The notes under the pieces are model-generated. The model saw only the letters and a list, made by a program, of their open reading frames with translations. It was not told the DNA's origin and did no database searches. A stretch of DNA of 64,000 nucleotides from Cinnamomum chago (Eukaryota > Streptophyta > Magnoliopsida > Laurales > Lauraceae): assembly GCA_038049695.1 (NCBI GenBank), contig CP142451.1, positions 127,538,501 to 127,602,500 on the forward strand, in the 5' to 3' direction. The number at the start of each line of letters is the position of its first letter. The stretch's first letter is position 1. A program made the position numbers and the translations under genes. Below, in pieces: positions 1 to 10,935 of the stretch.

Positions 1-235
1 ATGCCAAAAATTATGTCTTTGATGAAAAGTTTTTCTATGCAGGTTGATGGCCCACTAAGGAAAAGAGGTAGGCCGAAAAGGATATAGATAGAAGTAGTAA
101 GGATAAAACTGAAGAAGTGCAGCCTATCATAGGATTTGGCTTAGAATAGATTGGAATGGAGAAAAATAATTCATGTAGCTGACTCCGGTGTAGTTGTGGC
201 AAGGCTTTGATGATGATGATATTACTTTGTGCTAG
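1..235 (+). pseudogene. LINE-type reverse transcriptase tail, relic (copy A)
   Basis: Conceptual translation gives a stretch resembling the C-terminal tail of plant non-LTR retrotransposon polyproteins: a GRPKR-like motif followed, after stops, by a degenerate IHVADS-like end and a GATGATGATGAT-type tail. Stop codons interrupt it (for example within the motif at about 88, where the other copy has a tryptophan codon). It is cut by the left edge of the window. The better preserved duplicate is at 28405-28735. Confidence 0.6.
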
Positions 236-3200
236 AATTTGTTAACCTAACATACACTAACTAGTCTTATTTCATTTAATACTTCCAAAAGTTTATTCTG
301 GAATTTTATCAAAATGGTGAGATGAGGGCCCTTAGAGGTTACTGAGATGGATTGAAGGGAGCAAACACATGATCTTAAGAGGTTTTTGGCTCTACCATTA
401 TGTGAAAAATCTCCACACAACTTGGACTCAGAACAAACTGGTAACTGGAGACTCTGAACAATGGAGATCAAATAAATTAAACAGGATTCGAGAAGCCTTG
501 TTTGGAAGAACGAAATCTAGCTTCAGAGACCTACATTGTTTGTGAAAATTCGCCTCTCACTAGAGGTCACCAGACCAATGGCATCAACCCTCCTCTAACT
601 AGGGATTTACCTACACTGTCATCCTGCAGCATGCTGCAGTGTCCCCAGAAGCCACCTCTGTACCTAGGGAGGGGTCATTTGGACAAGATTTACTGGTTGG
701 GAATTGTTCCCCTTGATTTATTCTTTTAGCACTTTATTTAAATCTTTCCTTTATTGAAAGAAAATGGTAACTAGATTTCAAGTATCACTTTCTTGTGGGA
801 TGAAATCTGTATGCATGGTTTGTGATGTGTGATCCTGTTATAGTACAGCTGCTGCGGAAGTCATAGGTAGATGATTGGAGAAACGGTTGCTGTGTTACAA
901 GCAACAATTTGGGTGACAAGTATAGATAGGTCTACATAATAGCTTAGCTTAGGTAGATACCGAAACATGCCCTAAGTTTCTCTTTTCATGAAACCAATAT
1001 ATGCCTATATTATCTGTATGTCTTTTGAATAATTTGGAGATCATTTACTTGTAGGCGCAGTATGGTAAGACACTGCCAAAATCACTAATAATGTTTTTCA
1101 GTGATCATTATGATCTAGATATTTTTTGTTGTTCGAAGTAGCCAATATCATGTCTCTGCGACTCATTTTGACTGAAATCTGAAATGAGGGGTGGGTCCGT
1201 AGCTACTTTGTGTTCAGGTTATTTTTTTTTATGTAATAAAAGTTATGGAGGGCTTAACTATGATTCAACTTTGACTGAAACCTTCTTCAATTGCTTACAT
1301 GAAGCTTTACAACTCATGGATTTTTACTATCTACCATGAATCATGTCTGGTTGAAGAAGCCTTGGAAATGCCATAATATTTTCATTTGATCTCCTCATTT
1401 TCAGCATCATGGCATCTCTAGTATTATGTTTGGCAATTTAAGCAATCATCCGAGGGATTTACATATGACATTGGACCATCAGGTCAAACCTCCCCATTTC
1501 ATCTTGACCTCTAAGGTGTACTGGTATTTTTTAATTCAAAATATGCAGAAGATGCTAAAAAGTTCAACTTTATACTTGAAATTTGTGAGAAATATGTAAT
1601 CATTATATTGATACTGTTATACTGCAATAAGAAATGATGTTTGTCTTTTTCTTCAGTTGTGTCAAAATATTTATATGCATATGGAAAATAACACTTTTCA
1701 GAAGGTAAAGTTTCTTGTTTCATGCAAGTTTATGAAGCATGGCGAGCATTAGTACTGCACAATGGGAATTGAGTCAATTCTCATAATCCTGTAAAAGATT
1801 CAAAATTGAAGCTTTCTGATTTATGTTGTTTGCATATGATGCTATGCTAATTTAGCCAGACAATAAATGAACTAAATAATGTGTTAAAACTTTGAAGAAA
1901 ATGATTTGAAAATCAATAAAATGAAAGCATAATATAAGAAGTGCAAGCTAGTGGATTTGAGAGTAGGGAAGATGACTTGGTCAAAATTGAATATAACCTA
2001 GAGCCATTGTGTGATATTTAAGAGCAGTTATAGAACAAAATGGAGGGTTTGAGTTGGATGTCGCAAGTATAATCGGTAATAATGGACTAATTGGAGTCAC
2101 GTGAGTGTTGTGCCCGCTTGTGTGTGGAGAATTGTGGAGGTTTGCAAACTTTTAAAGAAAGTAGGGTTTGGGGTAGACAATTAAAAACTTTGAATGAAGT
2201 AGTGATTCAGTGGGAGATTTTCCCAATTCAAGGACCATGTATTTGGGGCGAATAGAGTGCATATATGGAGTGCCACTTATATTTAGGAGATACTTGCAAT
2301 TATGGTTAGAACAAGATGTTGTAATAAGTTTGTATTTAAATTTAATTAGGAATCCTTAATTGGATTTATTAGTTGTTATGAGACTCCCATGGGTTAAGTT
2401 TTCTATTTTCATCAAAAAGAATTTATCCTGTTTAATGTGCGAAGGGTTGAATGCTTACATTTGGGGCGTGTTTATGCAATGGGAGAATTGCGCTCTCCGT
2501 GGATTTCCATTTCCATGGGAGAGAGGAATCCTTCATTCCTACCCCTCCTATAGAAAATTGAAATCCTCTCTATTGATGGAAATCAGTTCATTTTTCCCTT
2601 TCCGCAAGGAAAAAGTTTCTCATAAACTATAGAAGAGTGCTGCAAGGAAAATCAAAACAATTTTACACTCTTATCTCCGAATCCTTGTTGCACAAACATA
2701 CCCTCACTTTTGGGGTCACGCTTCTATCGAAAACTAGGAACCATGAAGGTCCTGTGATGTGCCTTCAGCATGTAAGCATGAAGTCTAGGAGTGGCCTTTG
2801 TGGATGTATCTTTTAATGATGTAGTTTTGATCCTCATATTAGGGGCGACTTGAACCTTAATACTTATATTTAAATGATTTTTTTTGGATTGGTAACATGA
2901 CTCAAAGTTGCAAAAGTGAGCACCTTCACTATTCTGCAGGCTCTTGTCAAAACCTTCGATCATCTCTATTAGAGAAATAAAGAACTATTGGATGTGTAGA
3001 GTAGTGGCTCAGTATTAGTCCTCTTATGAATAAGACTGGGTTTATCATATTGTTTTGATACTGTTAGAAGGGTTGAATCCGCTGCATTGTTGTATCATTT
3101 CTTGGATGGAGTATGACATGGTAATGACCCATATAGGAAGGTACTAGCCTGGTCATTGGCCTTTCTTCATTGAATCGTGACCGTTGCTATATTCCGTATT

Positions 3201-3489
3201 AACATTATATTTTGAAAGGGTTAGAATTGGCCCACCATGGAGATCTTCATGGACACTGAACCACGGTCCTCACTTCCTGTTTGATTACATTCATTCAAAG
3301 AAAGCATGTTGGGAGAATTCTGAAATGTCCTGACAGCTGTCGGCAAATTCTTTAGCTCAGCCCCGTGAGCATTCTGAAGCTGAACCTCAGAGAATTTCAA
3401 ATGTCAGATATGTCATTCTACTGTGATGAATTCCATTTGCCTTCTGGAATTTCAAATATTTATAGGTCATCAGCCAACAATCTTCTATT

Positions 3490-3626
3490 TCTTAGAAAGG
3501 AACAAGCTTTCTTCTTCTCTTCAACTTGTTTTTCATCATGTGGTGCGGTCAGCTAATGGCATAGCAGATGTGTTGGGTAAGCATGGGGTGGATAGAGAAA
3601 ATGCTTTGGTTGCTCCTATTTTGTAA
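3490..3626 (+). pseudogene. RNase H-like fragment of a LINE (copy A)
   Basis: The open frame ending at 3626 contains HHVVRSANGIADVLGKHGVD. This resembles the C-terminal end of plant RNase H-like domains of LINE origin (HVxRxANxxADxLAKxG). Nothing upstream in frame gives the rest of the fold, so it is a fragment. Confidence 0.5.
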
Positions 3627-3907
3627 TTTTATTTTTGTTCTGTAGCAAATTAGTATATCAGTCGTTTACCTTTGCTTGGTATCATATGCTTCTGGCATCC
3701 TTTATATTGTGATTGTACTCGCCCTTTAATTTTAATCTAATAAACATAGTATTAATAAGGGGGAAAAAATAAAGCTGTTGCTGAAGGAATGTGAACCATG
3801 AGTCATTTTTACTCTTCCTCGTGATAAATACTTCCATGTTTAAACCAAATTTAAAAAGGGAAAGTCTCAAATCATTGCAGCCTTTCTGAAGAAAGCAGTC
3901 CTGTAAG

Positions 3908-4333
3908 ATGAGCTTGGATACAATAATCCACAGAGGTGGATGCCACTGCAAGCGCATTAGGTGGCAAGTTGAAGCACCACCAAGTGTCGTCGTGTGGAAG
4001 TGCAACTGCTCTAACTGTTCCATGAGAGGCAATCTCCACTTCATAGTCCCATCCTCGAAGTTCAAGCTGATGGAGGAATCTGAACAGTTCCTCACCACCT
4101 ACACATTTGGCACACACACTGCAAAGCACACCTTCTGCAAGGTCTGTGGCATTACGTCGTTCTACAAGCCGCGGTCAAACCCAGATGGCATTGCGGTGAC
4201 ATACAGGTGCGTCGATCCTGGTACACTTGTGCATACTGAGATCAAGGAATTTGATGGGAGGAACTGGGAAAAGTCTTACAATGAATCCTCCGTAGCATCT
4301 TTTTCTAAATTGGAGAGCAAAATGCAAAGTTAA
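3908..4333 (+). CDS. CENP-V/GFA-domain protein (Mss4-like zinc fold), copy A
   Basis: A 141-residue single-exon protein. The whole length is one CENP-V/GFA domain, the family that includes bacterial glutathione-dependent formaldehyde-activating enzyme and the C-terminal domain of animal CENP-V. Zinc-ligand cysteines are visible: GGCHC (C12, C14), CNCSNC (C32, C34, C37) and CKVCG (C77, C80). The block around residues 62-95 (TYTFGTHTAKHTFCKVCGIT, then FYKPRSNPDG) is highly typical of the plant Mss4-like members. The ATG at 3908 gives the usual short N-terminus before GGCHC, so no upstream exon is needed. No signal peptide or membrane segment is seen. The natural substrate of the plant proteins is not established; formaldehyde or glutathione chemistry is inference from the family name. 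Its duplicate is at 32414. Absence of introns could reflect a retrocopy, but I cannot test that here. Confidence 0.9.
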   Translation: MSLDTIIHRGGCHCKRIRWQVEAPPSVVVWKCNCSNCSMRGNLHFIVPSSKFKLMEESEQFLTTYTFGTHTAKHTFCKVCGITSFYKPRSNPDGIAVTYRCVDPGTLVHTEIKEFDGRNWEKSYNESSVASFSKLESKMQS

Positions 4334-5021
4334 CTGCTCAGTTTTTAACCATCAAATTATGACACATTATCTTTTCATATGGGCAGAGAGATGCAGCGAG
4401 ATTTGGCAGACTTTTGCCAACTTTACTATATATAAATATTAAGTTAAAACTGTAATATTGTAACATTGCAAAACTTGTTAGACTAGAAGGTGAAGACCTT
4501 AAAATGTCCTTTTATCTTCCATTTGCTCCGCAATGCAGTAGATGATGATGGCATGTCTGCTACAAATATGGTTTCTGAGAGCTATATTACTTGTGTGTTC
4601 TATCAATGATCAATGGATTCCTCAAAATGGTTGTGATTGCTGGACCATGGACTCCAAATATGTGGAATTGCGCCTATTGATGATGTAGTCATGTGTATTT
4701 TGAGAAGTAAGTTTAATGTGTAAGAGTTTGTTTTATCATTATCCGGTTATCTGGAACTTGGCAACAGATACATGTAATGAGTTGCAGGTAACCAGTGCTG
4801 TTTTGATTCAAAACGAAGGCAAAAAAACAGTGGCCAATGCTTGGTCTTTCAACTTTCAGTCTATTTGGCTCGACCCAATTTGGGCGTGGCTTTGGATGGA
4901 TTATTAGGGCCATTAGGAAGGGGTCCAAAAATAAACATGTTTGGGCTTCGTGTTATGTCACATAATATGCCCATGCCCGCTAAGCTTTTTGATAGTGCAT
5001 GTTTTCATGTAAACCTTCTCT

Positions 5022-5325
5022 TAGGGGTGTTCATGGGCTAGGCTGAGGCATATATAAGCCCAGCCCGCCTTTACACATACGGGCCTATATCCGGTCCGAC
5101 CTGACATGGGCCTTTAAGTGTCTGGCCCGAACCTGCCCATTCAGTCAATTGGGACAAGGCTGGGCTTTCTATTACCTGTTTTTGTATATAGTCATTAAAT
5201 TACATGTGTTAAAATATTCGGTCTGGGCTAGGCTTTCTATTACTTAATCCAAGCCTGACCCGTATATTAAATGGGCCAAGCCCATACCAAAGTCGGGTGG
5301 GTCCGAACTCGTATTGTCAAATTTG
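5022..5325. mobile_element. Probable hAT-like MITE fragment (GGGC-rich type)
   Basis: Begins TAGGGGTGTTCATGGGC, a start typical of plant hAT MITEs, and continues with GGGC/GCCC-rich DNA unlike its AT-rich surroundings until about 5325. I could not find a matching right end or target duplication. The same segment is at about 33540-33835 in copy B, with a damaged left end, so the insertion predates the duplication. Confidence 0.4.
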
Positions 5326-5659
5326 TAAAGGTTTTGGCCATAAAACAAATAACAGTGAGGGTTTGATTTTTAATATTTTTTTTAAAAACTGCTTATTTTT
5401 ATTTTTAAAAAAAGGGCCCAAAAGAAATGAAGTATCAATTGCATGCTGAGATATCGGCCGATACATTAAGCTTGGTGGGTCGAGCTCATTGCAACCTTTA
5501 CAAAACTTTCCATTTCACTTGTGAATTGGGCCATCATTAATTAGAAATTTAGGGCACTTTAACTCAGCAGGAGTAACGTACATAAAAATGGTCCCTTCCA
5601 ACGTATGTGGGGTGAGACAATGGTTGTTTTAGTATTGCATCATTTTGCAGTAGAGTATT

Positions 5660-6300
5660 AGTATTTATTTATTGTTAGTTTTATCGATAATATGACTTAA
5701 ACCCACATCCTCAAAGTTGTGCCATGGCTCCCATAGTTGTATTAGTATTTATCTGGATGTGTGAAGCGAATGCAAGAATTGGGAAGGAGAAATGGTACAT
5801 ATAATGTTAAAAAAAGAGAGTTTTTTCCCCAAATATGACCCAAAGCATCAATCTCATTAAGCATGTTGGGCTTGATGACCGTTGTTGAATCCTTAGTCAA
5901 TATACGTATTTATTTAGTTTTATTAGAAATATGACTTGAATCCACAACTTCAAAATTATGTTACGGCTTCTATGGTTGTGTTAGCATTTATATGGATGCA
6001 TGAAGCAAGCGTGAGAATTAGGAAGGCAAAAGGAAAGTGATTTTCCAGAAAATGAGTTTTTCCGCAACCATGAGCAAAACACATCAATCTCATTCGACGT
6101 GTCGTGATCAATGACTACTGTTATTATCAAATGGTTGATTTTTATTTAATTTAGGTATTCATTTGTCTATTTAGTTTCATTACTTGAACCCATAATCTCA
6201 TGGTTTGGCTCTTGTAGTTTAATTAGTCTTTTTTGTAAGAAAAATGAATCTTTTCCGCTATTATGACCCAAGCACATCAATCACAGTCATTGTGTGGGCT
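5660..6300. repeat. Diverged tandem repeat, about 240-bp period, 2.7 units (copy A)
   Basis: A unit containing TAGTTTTAT, a TATGACTTGAACCCACA-like block, a GGCTCCCAT/GGCTTCTAT block and an ACATCAATCTCATT-like block recurs with starts near 5676, 5915 and 6172. Spacings are 239 and 257 bp. The copies are well diverged. The same array exists in copy B (about 34185 onward), where the solo LTR split its second unit and the hAT MITE inserted near its end. Confidence 0.75.
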
Positions 6301-6653
6301 GCATATGGCCGAACCCTTATTCCATCTAGGACTGGCTACACAGGTTTTTTTTACCCATCAAAGTTAGAACACCCAACTCTGCTCTTTTGTTTTGTTTTTT
6401 TTTTATTTTGGATTGTTAGATAGTAATTGCAGAGTTGTTTCACACTCCATCTTAACAATGATAAGTGCGTAACAAATAAGAAGTCACGGGCATAGATTAT
6501 AATACTCTCAAGAATCCTAGAGTCCTTTTCTTGTCTTTTAGATTAAGTTCCTCTTGTTCTTGTTAACCCACTCATGATTCAGTTGTAAGGTATCTTTTTT
6601 TTTTTTTGGCACTTTGCTTTATTGGTTTTGAATTTGTATAGTGCGTGTGAGAG

Positions 6654-7530
6654 CAGAGCCGGCCCAAGCCAATGTAAGGCTTCAGGCGAAAATTCTAAAT
6701 GAGGCTTTTTTTTCTATTATTATAAATATTTTAATTAAAATCTATATTTCGCTGATCTCCGTTTTACAATTTCATTATCTTCTTATTCATTTAAATCAAT
6801 TACTTGTTCATTTATTGCTATATTTTATTTATTGCTTGTAACAAATTTATCAAGAGCTCCTCTTTTAGATTGAATTAAATCATTCATTCTCCTCCTCCTC
6901 CTCCTCCTCTTCTTCTTCTTCTTTTTTAAGTTTCGAGTATCAGGATTCGTATTTTCTAGCTGACATATTTATTATTTATAAATTATAATTAATAATATTT
7001 TCAAATAAAAAAACACTAACTATAATAAACACACATACAATGTCAGCTTGGAATCTAAAAAATCATAAAAGTATAAAACAATAGAACCTGAGATCAGTGT
7101 TATTCTCAAAATAACCAAAAGAAAATGTTGGAATAAAAAGTTACAGAAACACAGTTGAGATGGCTTCTTGTCCGGAAGAGAGAAAGAGAGAAAACGAGCA
7201 ATGGCGAATTGAATGGGTATTGCCCATGTAGAGTAAAAATACTTAAAAACAAGATGTAAAGCCATCAAATCCCGTGCTCAATAAACTTAATCTCAGAACC
7301 AACGTTCAACAACTCTCTTACTTTTAATGATATATGAATAGGTGGCAACTTGGGATGGGTATGTTGTTTTTTTGGAAAGAATAAATATACTTTTGTTGAT
7401 ATTTTTATGGGAGTCGAGGCCTTGGAAATTAAGTTTTTAAGAGACTGATTTTGAGACTGAAATTTTTGGAGCCTGAGATTTCTGAGGCGTTAGGCAATTG
7501 TCCTATTGGTCTAAGGGTTGAACCGCCCCG
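6654..7530. mobile_element. Non-autonomous hAT element, CAGRGCCGG termini (copy A)
   Basis: The left end reads CAGAGCCGGCCCAA; in the better preserved copy B the right end reads TTGAACCGGCTCTG, its near reverse complement. In copy A the right end has decayed to CCGCCCCG. An 8-bp target duplication flanks it (TGTGAGAG on the left, CGTGAGAG on the right). The 877-bp interior is AT-rich and has no transposase reading frame. An 8-bp duplication with CAGGG-type ends is characteristic of the hAT superfamily. It was present before the segmental duplication. Confidence 0.8.
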
Positions 7531-7896
7531 CGTGAGAGTCCAAGGGGTTGCAACGTCTTAATCACCGTTGTCTCAGATTTGGCATAAAAGGACAGAACAA
7601 GGTATGTGTAATCTTTGTCATCCATGACACATAGATAATGATATGCACAAACCATCTCTCCTCATGAGAGCGATGAACACACATGTTGTTTACTATTTTT
7701 TAAGTAGATGTATATACATTACACACCCTATTAGCTTTATAATACATGGTAATTTCATGATTTCATTTAAAGGCATATTTGTTTTATGTAATTGAATTCC
7801 CATGAATTCTAAAATTTGTATTTCTAAATGCTTAAAAATAAAAAACCAAAGGTGAATCTCCAAACATCACCATCAAAAAGCCTCTTTTAAGATTAA

Positions 7897-7930
7897 CTAG
7901 TGGAGCCCTACACGTGCAATGCACGTGCAC
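7897..7930 (-). mobile_element. Possible Helitron 3' terminus (minus orientation)
   Basis: Read on the minus strand, this is a 17-nt palindrome with 8-bp arms (CACGTGCA/TGCACGTG, 7911-7927), ten bases, then CTAG (7900-7897) followed by T. A subterminal hairpin, CTRR end and T target base are the Helitron 3' signature. The segmental duplication match stops right here, as expected if an element inserted at this spot in copy A. The 5' terminus is not resolved; TCTATAC-like DNA near 8985 is a weak candidate. Confidence 0.4.
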
Positions 7931-9820
7931 CGAACACACAGTTTTACTAAGAAAATTTTAAAAAAATAAAGCTTTTAAAAAATTTAGTAGAAGCTGAAAT
8001 ACATTTAAAAATCAACTTTCAACAGAAAAATAAGTGATTGTAAATTGCAAGGTCCGTGCAATGTCCAAATACAACTGACAATACTTTCTTCCTATACATT
8101 TGAAAACAATAAAACGATGATACAGTGAGAAAAATGAGATCTCAAAAGACCATCGATATGGAATTTATATAACTTTTTGAGGATATAAATCACATATTTC
8201 TAGATATTTTATCATGAATGTGTACAAAGAAATTTAAATTTACTTTATTTAATCTATTAGGTCGACTTATCAGTTTTTTGGTGGACTTGACCTGCTAAAG
8301 TTGAAGTCCAGTCAAAAGCATAGTAAAATTGATAACTTGCAGTTTTTAAAAAAATAAAAATAAAAACTAAGAACCAGATGAGCTTACTGTTTTAATCAAT
8401 TACCATGAACATTATATGTTCACTACAAAATCAGATTTTATTAAGGGAAAAAAAATTATATCCTACCTAAGGACATCAGAATAAAAAAACTGAGATGGTG
8501 GTTTTAGTTTTAATTTACAATGAAGAATAACATCTCACACAGATCGTAAAAAATAATGAAGTACTCCGACTTGTCCCCAAGCGACGGGAATCAATAATGG
8601 TGGAACTATTATATGAACTCTGACGAGTAAAATTTGCATGGCACCTGTTGATAAATATTAGTATTTAACACGTGCATTGTTTTATTTTATAAGACGGACC
8701 ACTATCAGGTAAAAAGAGGCAATACCTCTCCAAAAGTCAGCATCTTCTTTTTACTTGATATAAAGTGTTATATTTTATACCCAGTAAGAAAAGAATAATG
8801 CATAGTAATCATAGAAGTTTAGTTAAATGGAAGCTCACAAATAGAGATATCCATAGGGAAAAAATACCAAAAAATAAAAAACTACAAATATAAGTCTAGC
8901 AAAAGAATTGGACATTCCTCTTAAGAAATGCATAAGAATGTAACCTAGGTATTCTAAATCAATTATTCTACTCTATACTGTATAGAGGATGGGAGTGCCG
9001 ATCAAAGTAAGAAAAACTTGAAATGAACAAAGACAAACTGAATTTGTTGCAGTTCAACATCAAATACTTATTTTAGTTGTTTACACTTAAAACAATCACT
9101 TCATTCATTGACTCTGAAGTTAGTAGTAAAACTAGCATAACAAGCAGTTTCTATGCGTTTCTCGTATTTCTTTAAGGAAATGCATGACGCTTCATTGAAA
9201 TATATGAAAAAAAGAAGAAGAACAACAAGAAGAAAAAGTTTGCAATGATGAAAGAAATACATGTGTTAGAAAATGATCAAAGTTTTTCAATTTAAATCTC
9301 ATGAGTAAGAGCAATAATAAATAAATATATTCATGCCCTTGAAATGCCCTTTTATAATAAAAAAATTCACAAAAGTTATATATTAAGAAACTAAAAAATT
9401 GTACAAAATAACAATAATTTTACGATAGCAATCTATAAGACTTACTACTAAATTGCATTTATGGAATTATCTTTAATAATCATTAATATTAGAAGAGAAC
9501 CAATATTTAGTAGTAGTTATTACAGTATCTAACTTGTGATTATTCTTCCAACAGGGGTATAAATCAAGATCATTACAACTATTATGTTAGATTGAAAACT
9601 CAATTATTCTAACTAAATAAAATACAAACACTTGAAGCAAAAGGAAAAAGAATCTTTAAATTTTTTTTTCATGGTAACTTTCATTAAAAGAGAGAAAAAA
9701 ACATGGCGGACATAAAATGAGTTTAAGTTTGTACATTTCACTTTCTTATTTTTGATATTTTGTTAGTTACTGCTTTTTTCTTAAAAAAGAAAAAGAAAAA
9801 ACTAAACACAAAGCAATAAT
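7931..9820. other. AT-rich non-coding DNA
   Basis: No gene-like frame, splice-linked exons or terminal repeats could be supported. It may be the body of the element ending at 7897. It ends at the truncated left border of the gypsy element. Confidence 0.5.
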
Positions 9821-10512
9821 GCCATAGGCCACGACAAGAAAGGCGACAATAAAGAGATGCGCATCTCGGCTACAGCCGAGATGACGAGCTTGCCCTGAGA
9901 CAGGCACAGGCGGCCACGCCTGACATTTGGACGCGTGACAGGGTTCGGGTACGCGTTGATGGGACGTATACATTATCCAAGCCGTCCACCCTCATCAAAT
10001 CTTTGACAGAGCCACATCCAATGGCTACAACCGTATCAGGGCAGGGCCTAAGAAAGAATCCGATGGGATCCCCAGCCGCTAACAAGTCAAGGCGAGATCA
10101 AGCCCAACGTGACTCTCATTTAATGCAGCATGGGTTGATCGAACCCTTATTTAATGCAATGTGGGCTATGTTGGACCCTCATTAATTGCTCTATGGGCTA
10201 ATGTATCCCTGGCACTCAAATCAGGAGGTCCACTGACGGGTATCCAGAGGCTTTCCTCATATAAGAGGATCCATCACCCAAGAAAAGGTATGCACAATTA
10301 CATGCATGCAACCATCCACAACTCTTTCTTCTCCGACCAGCTTCCTTGCACTATCTTAGACATCGGAGAGCCCTGTGCTGCTCACAGCCAAGGTCCTCTG
10401 ACCTCTTCTTCTTCCTTTTCAGGTACCCGAAGGGCTCAGCTCTCTCCGGTTACTTGGATAAGTCCTTTAAGGCTCCTCTAAATCTTGTGGGTCTGTGTTT
10501 TCAGCACCTACA
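9821..10512 (+). repeat. 5' LTR of the Tat-like element, 5'-truncated
   Basis: It aligns with 20046-20737 of the 3' LTR but lacks the first 130 or so bases that the 3' LTR has (19912-20045). It keeps the TATA-like TATAAGAGG at 10260-10268 and ends CCTACA at 10512, directly before the primer binding site. The truncation removes the TG start and any left target duplication. Confidence 0.85.
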
Positions 10513-10513
10513 A

Positions 10514-10935
10514 TTGGCGCCGTCTGTGGGAATTTAGATTTGCAGACTCGTCCCTAACACCATGACTAGGAGAGCTGCGAAAGGCGGAGAAATATCTAAG
10601 ACACAACATGTAGGACCGTCCTCCGACCTCCTTCCTGCTAAAAAGAGGTCTGGGAAGAAAGCTGTTACAGAAAACTATGATAAGCGTGATTTCGTCCAAA
10701 TCGACGTTCAAGACCATAACCTTGGCGCCGTCTGTGGGAATTTAGATTTGCATAGTCGTCCCTAACACCATGACTAGGAGAGCTGCGAAAGGCGGAGAAA
10801 CATCTAAGACACAACATGTAGGACCGTCCTCCGACCTCCTTCCTGCTAAGAAGAGGTATGGGAAGAAAGCTGTTGCAGAAGACTATGATAAGCGTGATTT
10901 CATCCAAATCGACGTTCAAGACCATAACCTTTGCT
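10514..10935 (+). repeat. 208-bp tandem duplication spanning primer site and gag start
   Basis: The segment from TTGGCGCC at 10514 to about 10721 is repeated from 10722, so the primer binding site occurs again at 10723-10740 and the gag start codon at both 10562 and 10770. The two units differ at a modest number of positions, so the duplication is not recent. The first gag start runs into the second primer site and stops at 10765. Confidence 0.9.
10515..10532 (+). promoter_or_regulatory. Primer binding site, first copy
   Basis: TGGCGCCGTCTGTGGGAA lies two bases after the LTR end, the expected place for the tRNA primer binding site. It begins with TGG, complementary to a tRNA CCA end. I do not assign the tRNA. 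Confidence 0.8.

Larger units (their letters stand above)
1..7895. repeat. Segmental duplication, copy A (left end outside the window)
   Basis: Position 1 matches 28505 and the match continues, gene and non-coding DNA alike, to about 7895 (matching about 39186). Within the CENP-V-like coding region the copies differ at 10 of 426 bases. Copy A lacks the solo LTR and the hAT MITE found in copy B and keeps both empty sites (around 5899-5903 and 6271-6278). The right-hand match ends exactly where a possible Helitron terminus begins (7897), so the original end of the duplication may have been obscured. The left end lies before the window. Confidence 0.95.
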
